From DAOUJI01 sp965224415 (GTDB taxonomy: Bacteria; Chloroflexota; Dehalococcoidia; Lucifugimonadales; JAGWBF01): a stretch of DNA of 64,000 bases. Both the position numbers and the translations under genes were made by a program. The number at the start of each line of letters is the position of its first letter. The first letter of the stretch is position 1. The notes below the pieces were generated by a model that was given only the letters and a program-made list of their open reading frames with translations, did no database searches and had not been told where the DNA came from. Shown in pieces: positions 16,657-26,900 of the stretch. The DNA lies in contig CBDCZB010000004.1 in assembly GCA_965224415.1 (NCBI GenBank), forward strand, positions 930,001 to 994,000, in the 5' to 3' direction.

Positions 16657-19590
16657 TCAAATGACCAGCTGTGCATCTTTGGGCCGGGCCTTGCCTCCGT
16701 GGACCGAGGGTTCCGCACACCACTTGGCAGCCAGCCGCCGCACACCTTCATAGACGCTTTCGTCCAAACCCAGCAGATCGCAGACCACGCGCCTGTCGAG
16801 CAAAGCACGGTTGGGGTCGGCGTCGGCCAGGTAAGCAAGCATTAGCTCCTTGGCCCTGAACTCCTCAAATATCTCCTGTGCTGTGACCAACTGCTCCTCG
16901 CTCAAGGCCCTGAAGTCCAGAACGGGCAGGGATTCAGCGGATCGGATGGTGGTCTGTCCGCGTCCTGCATCTTGGCGGCTTGAATGCCACCAATATAGAA
17001 GCATGCCCAATGTGCTGTTACCCCATATATTGAAGGCATAATCAAACGAGGCGACATCAAATTTTACGTTTGGCCAAGCGCGTCCGCCTAAACTTACAAA
17101 ATCGGTGAATGCGACCCCTAGCGGTTGGGAATTGAACCGAAGCTCAATGTTTAGGTGCGCCCGGATAGCAGTAGCCCAAGCCTCATCTGCCTTAGCTTCC
17201 ATACCTGGGCGCACCTGCAACGAGGCGTCGGGAATGCACACCATTCTAGATTCCCGCTTTGCGTCATGGTTCCATAGAGCGGGGTATGTAGCGGTAGGGC
17301 TGGGTGCTGCCTTGTTAAACGCTCCACGCGGTGGAGGGCCGTTGATGTCTCGATGGACCAGCCCAAGTTCGCCGATCGAGCTGAGTACGTCCACGTCTAA
17401 TTCTATGGCTGCAGGGCTGCCAGGAAGCCACAACCTGGATTGTTCCAAAGCATACGCTGTTTGAGCCAGGGAATAATCCGAAAGGCGCACCGCACCCCAA
17501 ACATGCCCACTCAGTTGACATGGTGCGGTCATCATTTCACCTGCTAACTCACTACCGACTACCAAAGAAGTGCCGCCGTATGGCCCGTCCTCGATCTGCC
17601 GGATGTGATCGCCTTCTACGATGTTTTTCCCTATTTCTCTCGCGGGAGCTAACCCTTGCGGACGACTCTTTAGAGATATGAAATTCCCCCTTTGCGGTGG
17701 ACTCCCAGGTCTTTTGAGTTTGCGGGCGATGATCAGGCATTCTCCTAAGCCAGTATCTGCCGAGAATGACATATCACTGATATGTTCACGAGCGATGCTA
17801 AGCACTGTCAAATCTGTGTAATGATGGGCTAACATCTGCCTAAGGCCTCTCCAGGATAAACCGGCGGTGGCAACCAAGGGCAAAACCAGTGCTAGGACAC
17901 CACCGGGCTTGAGCTTGCGGTCCGCCAGGGCAGCGAAAGCTGAGGCCATGCCAGCGTTGCCGTGGTAGCAGGTGTCCTTTCCTAGTTGGTTAATGCGCTC
18001 GCCCATCGCCGTCTGGTCAGCAGGAGTGGCGTCATAAGCTGCAAAGGCCGGGTTCGTTATATCGGTATGGACGCCACCGTGGTTCGTGGCTCGGGTGAAC
18101 GGCGGGTTCATTATCACGAGGTCGAAACCCTTGTCAGGGACGTCTGCAATTACGTAGGCGGCGGTCTCCTCTCCTATGCTGCTGGTGCGCAAGGCAGGGT
18201 CACTGGTGTTGAACAATGCCCCTGTCGCTGATGACTGCAACAACTCCAGAGAGCCAATGGAGACACTGCCGTCTTGTTGGCGGCCATAGGGGAGGGTGTA
18301 AAGTCGGGAGCGGAAGAATTTCACGGACGGCTGGACACCCGACAAGGTTGAGCCTGTGATGTGGATTGCCGAGGGCATTACGTCACAGCCGAAGAAAGCG
18401 TCTTCCATCATCACCTGATGCAGTCCGGCTGGGTCGCCTCCGACGCCCTCGTGAAGGGCCGCTATCTGTTCGTAGACCGCCGCAAGCAAGGCGCCTGTTC
18501 CACAGGCGAAGTCGCCTATGCGCAGATTCCCGATGGCTTTGGGGTCCGACCAATCAATGTTCTCCATCTTCGCCACGGCCAGCCTCGCCAGAAGCGCGGC
18601 CGAGGCCGGGAGGGTGTAGAACGTGGCCAAGTATTTGCGGTCAGCGATGAGACGCTGAAAGATGCGCCCGGTCAGGTCGTGGGCACTGGTGATGCCGGCG
18701 GCATTCACCTCTCCGACGGTGTATTGCAACGTCCTCAGAATGTTGGCGGCGGCGCCCGACGGAAGCTGTGTGAGGATGTCCTTGCCAATGGCGAAGATAG
18801 GCCAATAGTTTACGCCCAGTATTTCGCCCCACGCTGCCAACGTATCATCCTGTGGATTGGCTACGTCCGGGCCACACACCTGTCTAGGCGGTTTTACTCC
18901 GTCGTGCATTCCGGCGATCCGCTCGTGAAACACCAGAGCATTGGCGATAATGGCGCCAGCCATGCGGCGGGTCTGCGGCACATTGACCATGCCAAGCAGG
19001 CGGGCGATGGATGCTGTGACCCCGGACTGCGATTGGTCCAACTCGTCTAACATCACAGCCGCCCGCTCGATGCCTCTCTCCAAAGCGTCTGCCGCCCTGT
19101 CCACAGCAAGCTGGGGCACTGACACCAAGCGTATAATGTCCGCGAGGTCCTCAACGGAACCTTCCAGCCATCCTGATTCAGGGAAGCGGGCGACGTTTTG
19201 AATTTCCTGGATCGGAGTCCCGCTATACTTCTCCACCGTAAGTACGCAATAAGACAGCCGAGAGTTGCGCAGCACTACGGACAGATCGTCTGCGTCACCA
19301 ACCTCCTCAGGGTAGCGCAGAGCGACTACCGCCTCGATGGGGCGGGAATGCCCTGTTACAGCCAAGCCCAGACGGGACCTAGCTTCTCCTTCCACTGTGT
19401 AGGCGGGCATGTACTCTGCTTCTATTACCACCGGAGAACGGTCCTGAGCTGTAATCAAGATATCGGGTTGCAGGCCAGGTTGGTTCTGGATGACCTGAGT
19501 GTGTTCGGAGCGCACTTCGCTGGCGAACAACTTCCCTTGGAGGATGGTTCCAAGGGCATTGTTGGCGCTCGGTTCGGTCTGGTGAGGCAT
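16657..19590 (-). CDS. Large nuclease-methylase protein (type IIG-like N6-adenine restriction-modification enzyme)
   Basis: A 977-residue protein with a gamma-class N6-adenine methylase core: SAM motif DFACGTGALL (360-369) and catalytic NPPFTR (495-500). The first 90 residues hold PDILITAQDRSPVVIEAEY (Asp43, Glu57, Glu59), which resembles a PD-(D/E)xK nuclease with Lys replaced by Glu, followed by a helical domain typical of type I/IIG enzymes. The last 350 residues would be the target-recognition part. No separate specificity or helicase gene is adjacent, so a single-chain IIG enzyme or an orphan methylase is most likely. It sits alone between the catabolic SDRs and an LLM enzyme, opposite in strand to both, suggesting later gain. 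An ATG at 19590 with a promoter ending just upstream sets the start; upstream codons to 19659 are not needed. Confidence 0.8.
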   Translation of the reverse strand: MPHQTEPSANNALGTILQGKLFASEVRSEHTQVIQNQPGLQPDILITAQDRSPVVIEAEYMPAYTVEGEARSRLGLAVTGHSRPIEAVVALRYPEEVGDADDLSVVLRNSRLSYCVLTVEKYSGTPIQEIQNVARFPESGWLEGSVEDLADIIRLVSVPQLAVDRAADALERGIERAAVMLDELDQSQSGVTASIARLLGMVNVPQTRRMAGAIIANALVFHERIAGMHDGVKPPRQVCGPDVANPQDDTLAAWGEILGVNYWPIFAIGKDILTQLPSGAAANILRTLQYTVGEVNAAGITSAHDLTGRIFQRLIADRKYLATFYTLPASAALLARLAVAKMENIDWSDPKAIGNLRIGDFACGTGALLAAVYEQIAALHEGVGGDPAGLHQVMMEDAFFGCDVMPSAIHITGSTLSGVQPSVKFFRSRLYTLPYGRQQDGSVSIGSLELLQSSATGALFNTSDPALRTSSIGEETAAYVIADVPDKGFDLVIMNPPFTRATNHGGVHTDITNPAFAAYDATPADQTAMGERINQLGKDTCYHGNAGMASAFAALADRKLKPGGVLALVLPLVATAGLSWRGLRQMLAHHYTDLTVLSIAREHISDMSFSADTGLGECLIIARKLKRPGSPPQRGNFISLKSRPQGLAPAREIGKNIVEGDHIRQIEDGPYGGTSLVVGSELAGEMMTAPCQLSGHVWGAVRLSDYSLAQTAYALEQSRLWLPGSPAAIELDVDVLSSIGELGLVHRDINGPPPRGAFNKAAPSPTATYPALWNHDAKRESRMVCIPDASLQVRPGMEAKADEAWATAIRAHLNIELRFNSQPLGVAFTDFVSLGGRAWPNVKFDVASFDYAFNIWGNSTLGMLLYWWHSSRQDAGRGQTTIRSAESLPVLDFRALSEEQLVTAQEIFEEFRAKELMLAYLADADPNRALLDRRVVCDLLGLDESVYEGVRRLAAKWCAEPSVHGGKARPKDAQLVI

Positions 19591-19597
19591 ACCGGCT

Positions 19598-19627
19598 ATT
19601 TTACTCCACGCTGTCCTCTTCCGCCAA
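19598..19627 (-). promoter_or_regulatory. Promoter of the nuclease-methylase gene, probably leaderless
   Basis: On the minus strand, TTGGCG (19627-19622), an 18-base spacer, then TAAAAT (19603-19598). The expected transcription start falls within a base or two of the ATG at 19590. Confidence 0.55.
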
Positions 19628-19738
19628 AAGGCCGATGTCACTGGTTGCCATCCGTTCAACCTGTTTTGGACAGTGTGGCGTTGCGGCTTTGGTATATAAT
19701 CCCACTGCTAAGACATACGCTAAGGTCGGGAGGCCGAG

Positions 19739-20761
19739 ATGAGGGTTATCTACAGACTCCACACCGAAAACATGAAGGGCGTGGCCGAGGAGGCCAAGTG
19801 GGCGGAGGACATAGGCTACGACGGTCTGTCGTCTCCGGAGACGGCCCACGACCCCTTTCTGCCCCTGATGTTGGCCGCCGCCGCAACGGAACTGGTGACG
19901 CTGGAGACCAGGGTCGCCATCGCCTTCCCCCGGTCGCCTATGGTGACGGCGTATGCGTCCAGGGACCTGCACGACTTCTCCGATGGCAGGTTCCAGCTGG
20001 GTATTGGCACCCAGGTGAAGGGTCACAACCTGCGCCGTTTCTCCGTCGAGTCGTGGCGCTCTCCTGGCAAGCGGTTGAAGGAATACGTAGAGTCAGTGAA
20101 AGCGATATGGGACAACTGGCAGAACGGCGGCAAGCTGGACTACCACGGCGAGTTCTACAACTTTAGCCTGATGACCCCCTTCTTCAGCCCTGGACCCAGC
20201 GAATTTGCAGACCCCAGGGTATACATCGGAGCGGTCAACGGTTTCAATTGCCGAGTGGCCGGTGAAGTGTGCGATGGCCTGATGCTCCACAGCCTCAACT
20301 CGAAGCGCTACCTCAACGAGTTCATCGTGCCCAACGTGGAGAGCGGGGCCAAGAAGGCCGGAAAGGAACTAAAAGACGTCCGGATCAGCGGAGGAGGCTT
20401 CATCATTACCGGCCCAAGCCAGGCCGACGTAGACGCCAAGCGGCAGGGTGTAAAGCGCCAAATTTCCTTCTACTCCTCCACCCGCACCTACTTCCCGGTG
20501 CTGGAGGCGCACGGTTTCGAGGAGATAGGCCAGAGGCTTCACGAGATGTCGTTGCGGGGAGAATGGGACGACATGCCCGGCCAGGTGAGCGACGAGATGC
20601 TGGACACCTTCGCCATAATGGGGGACTACGAGGACATCGCGGGCCAGATAAAGGAACGCTACGGCGAGCTGCTGGACAGCGTCTCCTTCTCCATGGAAAC
20701 CAAGACACGCGACGACGAACAAATCCTGAAGCGCATCCTGGCCGAACTCAAGTCGGAGTAA
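19739..20761 (+). CDS. LLM-class (luciferase-like, F420-type) oxidoreductase
   Basis: TIM-barrel flavin/F420-dependent oxidoreductase of 340 residues; substrate unknown. Family features include the N-terminal EEAKWAEDIGYDGLSSPETAHDPF, TRVAIAFPRSPMVTAYASRDL and GRFQLGIGTQVKGHN, then VYIGAVNG, which match the F420-dependent LLM subgroup rather than bacterial luciferase. The ATG follows GGGAGG. TATAAT at 19695-19700 is a likely -10 element. Such enzymes are abundant in actinobacteria and in SAR202-type Chloroflexota, where they are thought to act on recalcitrant organic matter; that link is inference. Confidence 0.88.
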   Translation: MRVIYRLHTENMKGVAEEAKWAEDIGYDGLSSPETAHDPFLPLMLAAAATELVTLETRVAIAFPRSPMVTAYASRDLHDFSDGRFQLGIGTQVKGHNLRRFSVESWRSPGKRLKEYVESVKAIWDNWQNGGKLDYHGEFYNFSLMTPFFSPGPSEFADPRVYIGAVNGFNCRVAGEVCDGLMLHSLNSKRYLNEFIVPNVESGAKKAGKELKDVRISGGGFIITGPSQADVDAKRQGVKRQISFYSSTRTYFPVLEAHGFEEIGQRLHEMSLRGEWDDMPGQVSDEMLDTFAIMGDYEDIAGQIKERYGELLDSVSFSMETKTRDDEQILKRILAELKSE

Positions 20762-20780
20762 TCAGGCGCCCTTCGGAACA

Positions 20781-21338
20781 CTACACAGGCAGCGCCTGTT
20801 CAGTAGCTCCGGGCGGAAGTTCCAGGTCCCATGTGTTCATGTTGATGGCCAGCACGGCGTAGGTCCCCATCAGGTTCACCAGGGTCATAAACCCTCTCAG
20901 CCCCAGCAAGGACATGCCCGCTTCAAAGGTCTCCTGGCTGACCTTGCGGGTGCGGAAGAACTCCCTGGCCAGGTTCACCACCAACGTCTGCTCTGCGGTA
21001 AGGTCGGTGAGTTCGTTCTTGTCTCTCAAGTTGTCCACGATGTCGTCCCGTATACCAGCCCCGCGTGCGGCGGCTGCGTGAGCGTTCCAGATATACAGGC
21101 AGTCGTTCTCCCGTGCGGTGACAATCATCGCCAGCTCTTGGAGGTCCTGGGCCAGGCTCGGTTCGTTCCGGAGATATTGCCGCAGGTCCTCCAGTCGCCT
21201 AGCCATTTCTGGGATGTGGCACAGAAGCGCGAATGGGGAGGTGGGAGGCACTCCGCCCCTGCTCTCCGCAAAGGCGTCGTAGACTGCTCTCTGGTCCTCA
21301 GGCATCGTCTCATGGGTAGCTATTGGTATTCGGGCCAA
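20781..21338 (-). CDS. Carboxymuconolactone decarboxylase-family protein
   Basis: All-helical CMD/AhpD-fold protein of 185 residues. The signature ENDCLYIWNAHAAAARGAG gives Glu, a single Cys, Trp and His in the usual places; the CxxC of AhpD peroxidase is missing, so the protein is closer to gamma-CMD enzymes of aromatic degradation. The start is TTG at 21338 with GGGAGG six bases away; an upstream ATG at 21425 adds 29 unrelated residues without a ribosome site. It converges with the LLM gene. Confidence 0.87.
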   Translation of the reverse strand: MARIPIATHETMPEDQRAVYDAFAESRGGVPPTSPFALLCHIPEMARRLEDLRQYLRNEPSLAQDLQELAMIVTARENDCLYIWNAHAAAARGAGIRDDIVDNLRDKNELTDLTAEQTLVVNLAREFFRTRKVSQETFEAGMSLLGLRGFMTLVNLMGTYAVLAINMNTWDLELPPGATEQALPV

Positions 21339-21434
21339 GGCACACCTCCCGTCAGTCGGCTCTTTCAGCAGGCCCGAATTATAGGCGGAGGGTCTTAAGG
21401 GGTCAACGATAGCGCCGCCAACCACATCTAGCCC

Positions 21435-21463
21435 TTGACAAACGGGCCGCTTTCCCTTGGAAT
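21435..21463 (+). promoter_or_regulatory. Predicted promoter of the small GatC-like gene and amidase
   Basis: TTGACA (21435-21440), a 17-base spacer and TGGAAT (21458-21463). Transcription would begin after 21457, so the upstream ATG there cannot be the start of the small gene. Confidence 0.55.
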
Positions 21464-21492
21464 ACTGTTATTCCATTGTTCGGGGGCGTGAC

Positions 21493-21699
21493 GTGACCGA
21501 CAAGCCAGCCTATATGTCACCCGATTCCGTGACCGAAGAGGACCTGCTGAGAATGGCCAACGAGGCGGGCCTCAGTCTGGGGCCTGAAGACGTCCCAGAG
21601 CTTATGCCCATCTACAAGCTCTACCTCGCTCACCTGGGGATACTCCACTCCATCGACCTGCACCACGAAGAGCCTGTCCACATTTTCAGGCCCGACTAG
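21493..21699 (+). CDS. Small GatC/AtzG-like protein, amidase partner
   Basis: A 68-residue acidic helical protein from GTG at 21493 (an ATG at 21514 is also possible). The pattern VTEEDLLRMANEAGLSLGPEDVPELMPIYK resembles the N-terminal helices of GatC and the AtzG-like small subunits that stabilise amidase-signature enzymes. It lies 24 bases before an amidase gene and shares its promoter, which supports a role as partner. The similarity was judged by eye and is weak. Confidence 0.6.
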   Translation: MTDKPAYMSPDSVTEEDLLRMANEAGLSLGPEDVPELMPIYKLYLAHLGILHSIDLHHEEPVHIFRPD

Positions 21700-21723
21700 C
21701 GCACGGAGAAAGAGACTGTAGGC

Positions 21724-23121
21724 ATGACCCAAGAACTGCATTACCTGACCATCCGCGAGGCGGCAGACCTGATTAGCTCAGGAAAACTCTCTCCCGTGGA
21801 GCTCACCCAGGCCTTCCTCGACCGCATCGAGAAGACGGATGGACGCCTCCACTCATACATCACGATTTTGGCAGAGCAGGCCCTGGAGGAAGCGCGCATC
21901 GCCGAGGCGGAGATTCGACAAGGCGCCTACCGCGGCCCGCTCCACGGAATCCCCATGGCCCATAAGGACCTGTACGACACCGCCGGAGTTAGAACCACTG
22001 CGGGGTCGCGGGTTTACGCCGACAGAGTTCCAACTGAGGACTCCACGGTGATAGCCAGGTTCCGGGAAGCGGGCGCAATACTCCTGGGCAAGCTGTCCAT
22101 GTATGAATTCGCCCTAGGCGGCCCCGATCCCACCACCCAATTCGCCCTGGCCCGCAACCCCTGGAACCTGGAGCACATCCCCGGCGGCTCCAGCAGCGGT
22201 TCCGGCTCGGCGGTGGCCTCCGGGCAGTGCATGGGAGCCTTGGGCTCTTGCACCGGCGGCTCCATCCGGGGCCCAGCCTCCTACTGCGGCGTAGTGGGAC
22301 TTAAAGCCAGCTATGGCCGGGTAAGCAGGGCTGGGGTAGTGACCCTAAGCTGGAGCCAGGACCACTGCGGGCCCCTGACCTGGACGGTGGAAGACTCGGC
22401 GCTGATGCTCCAGGCGATTGCCGGACACGACCCCAAGGACCCCGCGTCGTCCACAGCGCCCACGTCGGAATACTCTGAGGCTTTACGGGAGGACATCTCA
22501 GGGCTGGTCGTGGGAATGCCGCGCCATTTCTTCTTCGACCCCCGCCCCGGCGTAGACCCTGAAGTCCAAGCCGTCGTAGAGACGGCGGTGAAAGAGCTGG
22601 AATTTCTGGGCGCCAGGGTGGAAGAAGTGACCATCCCCAGCCTGGAATATGTGCGCTCAGCTAACTCGGTCATAATGCTGACCGAAGCCTACTCGTTCCA
22701 TGCCGACAATCTTCGGAATCGGCCCGGCGACTACGGACAACAGGCCCGGGTGAGGTTCCGGACTGGCGGATTGTTCTCTGCGTACGACTACCTGCAAGCG
22801 ACCAAGATTCGCCAGGTGGCCAAGAGGGAGTTTGCCCAGGCTCTGGAGAAGGTGGACGTTCTGGTCTCTCCCACCATGACCCAGCCCGCGGCTCCGTTTC
22901 AGGGCTATGACCCAGCCACTACGGCCCGGGACCCCAGCTTCACGGCGCCATACAACTTTACCGGTCTGCCGGCCATTTCCGTGCCCTGCGGGTTCACGCA
23001 GAAGGGCCTGCCCGTGGGAATGCAAATCGCCGGAAAACCCTTTGCTGAGCCGGACATCCTGCGGGCCGCCCACACCTATGAGCGGCACGCCGGTTGGTAC
23101 AAGCGTCGGCCTCCCGTCTAG
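21724..23121 (+). CDS. Amidase-signature family hydrolase
   Basis: Hydrolyses amide bonds; could act on small amides or, with a GatC-like partner, resemble GatA/AtzE. It has 465 residues. The Ser-cisSer-Lys triad is Lys81 (MAHKD), Ser156 (GGSSSGSGSAVASG) and Ser180 (TGGSIRGPA). The last part, FTGLPAISVPCGFTQKGLPVGMQIAG, is typical of the family. It is preceded by the 68-residue AtzG-like gene and followed by an aldo/keto reductase whose ATG lies 15 bases after its stop, so three genes probably form one transcript. A true GatA is possible but gatB is not present. Confidence 0.93.
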   Translation: MTQELHYLTIREAADLISSGKLSPVELTQAFLDRIEKTDGRLHSYITILAEQALEEARIAEAEIRQGAYRGPLHGIPMAHKDLYDTAGVRTTAGSRVYADRVPTEDSTVIARFREAGAILLGKLSMYEFALGGPDPTTQFALARNPWNLEHIPGGSSSGSGSAVASGQCMGALGSCTGGSIRGPASYCGVVGLKASYGRVSRAGVVTLSWSQDHCGPLTWTVEDSALMLQAIAGHDPKDPASSTAPTSEYSEALREDISGLVVGMPRHFFFDPRPGVDPEVQAVVETAVKELEFLGARVEEVTIPSLEYVRSANSVIMLTEAYSFHADNLRNRPGDYGQQARVRFRTGGLFSAYDYLQATKIRQVAKREFAQALEKVDVLVSPTMTQPAAPFQGYDPATTARDPSFTAPYNFTGLPAISVPCGFTQKGLPVGMQIAGKPFAEPDILRAAHTYERHAGWYKRRPPV

Positions 23122-23138
23122 GACGAGGCGGGCGCGGC

Positions 23139-23951
23139 ATGGAGAAGCGGAAGCTGGGCAGCCTCGAGGTCCCGGTAATCGGCCTCGGGACCGCACGGGC
23201 CTTCGATGTGGACAGCGATAGCGACCTGGCTGTCCGCCGCACCATCGTAGACCACTGCATCGCCGCCGGTTCCATCTTCCTGGACACATCTCCCATGTAC
23301 GGCCACAGCGAATCCGTAATCGGCCAAGTCACCGACGGCCGCAGGGACCAGTTCCAGTTCGCCACGAAGGTCTGGTGCAGCGGAGCCTCGGCCGGACGCA
23401 ACCAGATTGCCCAGTCCTTCGGTCTCCTCCGGACCGATTACATCGAAGTATTGCAGATACACAATCTGCTGGACTGGCGAACACACCTGCCCTACCTGGA
23501 GTCGCTGAAAGCGGAAGGCCGAATAGGTCAAATCGGAATCACTCATTACGCCACGTCGTCCTACGGCGAAATGGCCTCAATTATGCGAACGGGCAGAGTG
23601 GACACTATCCAGATTCCCTACAACGTGATGGAGCGAAAATGCGAGAGCGTCATATTGCCCCTGGCCCATGAGATGGGCATCGGCGTCATCGTCATGGAAC
23701 CTCTGGGAGTGGGCCGTCTCACTCGCGGCCTCAAGCGAACGCCCGACCTGGCGCCGCTGGCCGGACACGGCATCGAGACATGGGCGCAGGCCGTTATGGC
23801 CTGGATACTGGCAGACCCTCGGGTCACCATACTGATTCCCGCCACCTCACAACCGCACCGGGTGTTCGAGAACGCGAAAGTCGGGTTGATGCCGCTGCTG
23901 ACTCCCGACCTGCGTGAGCACATATCCAGAGAAGCGGACCGGTGCCTATAA
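23139..23951 (+). CDS. Aldo/keto reductase
   Basis: NADPH-dependent TIM-barrel oxidoreductase of 270 residues; substrate unknown. The tetrad is Asp49, Tyr54 (DTSPMYG), Lys77 (ATKVW) and His108 (QIHNL). The C-terminal nucleotide-binding region VTILIPATSQPHRVFENAKVG is present. ATG at 23139 begins the family-typical MEKRKLGSLEVPVIGLGTA. It is the third gene of the amidase unit and converges with the FtsX-type permease. Confidence 0.93.
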   Translation: MEKRKLGSLEVPVIGLGTARAFDVDSDSDLAVRRTIVDHCIAAGSIFLDTSPMYGHSESVIGQVTDGRRDQFQFATKVWCSGASAGRNQIAQSFGLLRTDYIEVLQIHNLLDWRTHLPYLESLKAEGRIGQIGITHYATSSYGEMASIMRTGRVDTIQIPYNVMERKCESVILPLAHEMGIGVIVMEPLGVGRLTRGLKRTPDLAPLAGHGIETWAQAVMAWILADPRVTILIPATSQPHRVFENAKVGLMPLLTPDLREHISREADRCL

Positions 23952-23970
23952 GCTGTTGGCTTAGACCGTT

Positions 23971-26900
23971 CTATTCGTAGCGCAGCGCTTCGGCCGGAGG
24001 CGTATTGGAGGCCTGTCTCGCGGGCCACCAAGTCGTTAGCATCGAGAACAAATAGGTCACGGCTATAATGATGACGATTTGCAACCAGGGAATCCCGAAC
24101 CTTATCCCCTCTATCTCGTCACCTATGGCATCGACAATGTTGTATGACACTACACTCCCCAGCGCAATGCCGATCCCTACCCCCGCCAGAGCGATGAATG
24201 ACGACTCCAGTAAGAAGCTGAGTTGGATCATCCACTGGCGGTAACCAATGGCCCTGAGGACTCCTATCTGCTGCCGACGTTCCACAACGGCCCTCATGCT
24301 GATGACGCCCAAACCGGCCACACCAACCACGATTCCCAGCCCCATGTACCCAATGAGAAGGTCGTAGAAGGAAGATATGAAGGCGACCTGGTCCTCCAAT
24401 TCCTCCTCCAACGCCCGCGCCTCCATGCCGTTGGCCACGAACGCGGCTTCCAGCCTGTCCGCGGCGGAGCCAACGTCGACTCCTTCAGCTGCCTTGAAGC
24501 GGTATGAGACCACCGGGACCGGAACGGGCGACACGCTGTCAATGCCCGACTTGGGGACTATAATTCCTCTAAAGTCCGCCACGTTGTCCAGGATCGCTAT
24601 GACAGTGTAGCTGATGTGTTGGTCGGTCCTGGCAACTCTGACGTCGATGTCAAACGGCTGCATGGAATCGTCAAACGTGGAGACTCCCGACACCGTGAAG
24701 TTGCCTGCGCTATCGAAACCCTCCTGTTCCTGGTCGGGGAGGGTCGCCGCGTCCAGCACGGCCAGGGTCGGATCGTCTCTTAGAGACTGCCACACCGACT
24801 CTTTGGCGGGGCCGTATCCCTCTGCCAGAATGCGGAACTCGTAGCCCGACCCCTCCAGGAATCCATCGTCTACCGCATGGACGACATAGTCCGCCCAGCG
24901 GGAATCCCGCGAGTCCACTTGCCGCACTTCCACGGGGGCGCTTACATAGCCTCCAATAGCCTCGAACTCTCCCAGCGAGAGGCCGGGCGCTTCCAGGATG
25001 GCCCCGTCGATGTCGGATATGGGACTGGCAAAAGCCACGCCGCCCTCTATGTCCCAGCCTCCCAAGACCCTCTCAGGGTCGGCGAAAGTGTTCCCAAAAG
25101 CCTCTATGACCATGGACATCACTATCATGGTGAACACCACCAGCGAAAACATGGCCAGAGTGAGCCCGGTCCTGAACTTGGCGCTCATGGGATAGGCGAC
25201 AGCGGTAATCAACACCGGTCGGAAACGCCCTAACTTGGAGGTCGTGGAGGTGAGCGCCGAGGTAATCAGGTCGGCGTTGTACATCACCGTCCACACTGCC
25301 GCCGCCACCATTATGACTCCCGACACGACAAACATCTCAAAGTTGCTGTTAAGCTCGCCGGTGATGGGGTCCATGGTGTCGAAGGGCAATATCCAAAAGG
25401 CCAGCAGCATGACACCGATGAACGTGAATGACAGGCGAGTCGTCAGGTCACTGCGTTCGGAGATGGAGGTCGACATGACGGACCGGACCATGGCTGCGCC
25501 GACCAGAGCAAGGACAACCCCCAATACGATGGACAAAACATCAGGTTTGACTATGCCGTGGACCGCTATGGCGCTGCCGCCCGCTGTCGTAATTGCCCCG
25601 ATTACGACAGCCCACGACGGGCGCCGCAGGACTCCGGTCCTGAGCATCAAGCCCACGCCGATGACCATCAATGACACGCCAATCGTGAAGGGAGCCACTT
25701 GTTTCGACACATGAACGCCTATGTAGTAGAGAACAACTCCCATAAGGATGGTTAGCCAACCACGAACCAGGTATGGATAAGCGAACCGGAATATTGCCAC
25801 CGCCAGTCCCACCCACCATAGCGGAGAAAACACGGGCATCCAGACCACCGCTCCTCCCAGAGCCAGCCAGAAACGGCTGTACCTGGCCGCTCGCAGGTCC
25901 ATTGCAGCCTGCACCAGATAGCGGAGCGGCTGGAACATGGCCTGGGGTATGTACATCAACCGTCGGACGAACGGCAAGCCCGCTGAAATGCTTGTCGTTT
26001 CAGGCAGCCCGCGCACTGCCTCCACGATGTTCATGCGGCTGACCCGATACGCCGACACCGATGCGGTTGCGAACACTATGATCATCCCCAGGCAGTAGGC
26101 CACGATGACGCTTCTAGGCTCGATGTGGTAGGTGAAACTGAAATCGACGTCAATCTTCCCAAACAGGAAATTTAGCACCGCCACCAAAGCCATAGACACC
26201 AACAAGCCCACTGTTACCCCTATCGCCGACGCAGCCAGGTCGTAGGCGGTTCCTTCAAAGACGAACATCTGGACCAGATGGCTGCGCTTGCCTCCGACAG
26301 CCCGCACCATGCCCATCTCAGTCCGACGAGCCGCGGAAAGCATCACGAATATGAGGAAGATAAGAAGGGTGCCTACGATGACGGAGAAAAGTCCGAACAT
26401 GACGAACAAGGTCGTCACCGAGCTTCCGGCCTGGTCAGCCAGCTCGAGAAAGATGCGCTTGACTTCAAACACGTTAAAACCGGCGGTGTTTGAGAGAATC
26501 GTGTCAACTTCCCGGGCTAGAGCTTCTCCTTCTTCGGGCCCGCCTACGGAGGAGGCTGCGTTGCGCACCACGTCGGCGACATCGTCGTCCGTCAGGACTC
26601 GCACCAGCTCTAGAGGAGGATCGGACGAAGCGAGGAGTTCCGGTCTGGAAAGCTCTTCAATCAGGACGTCCACGTCCGCCCGCAGGTCACCCGATAGGCT
26701 ATCTCGCTGAAGGGACAACTGTTCCACGAACTCCGGCCGGCTGAGGATGGACAGAAGCTGAATTATCGCTTCCCCGTCGGCATAGAAGGTCCGAACGGTC
26801 TCCGACACACTGTCGCTGAGGAGTTCCCCTTGCCGGGCGTCTCCTGTGTTGGATATGGAGATGGTGTTTATCTGACCTTGCCTGCCCAGCAGCTCCTGCG

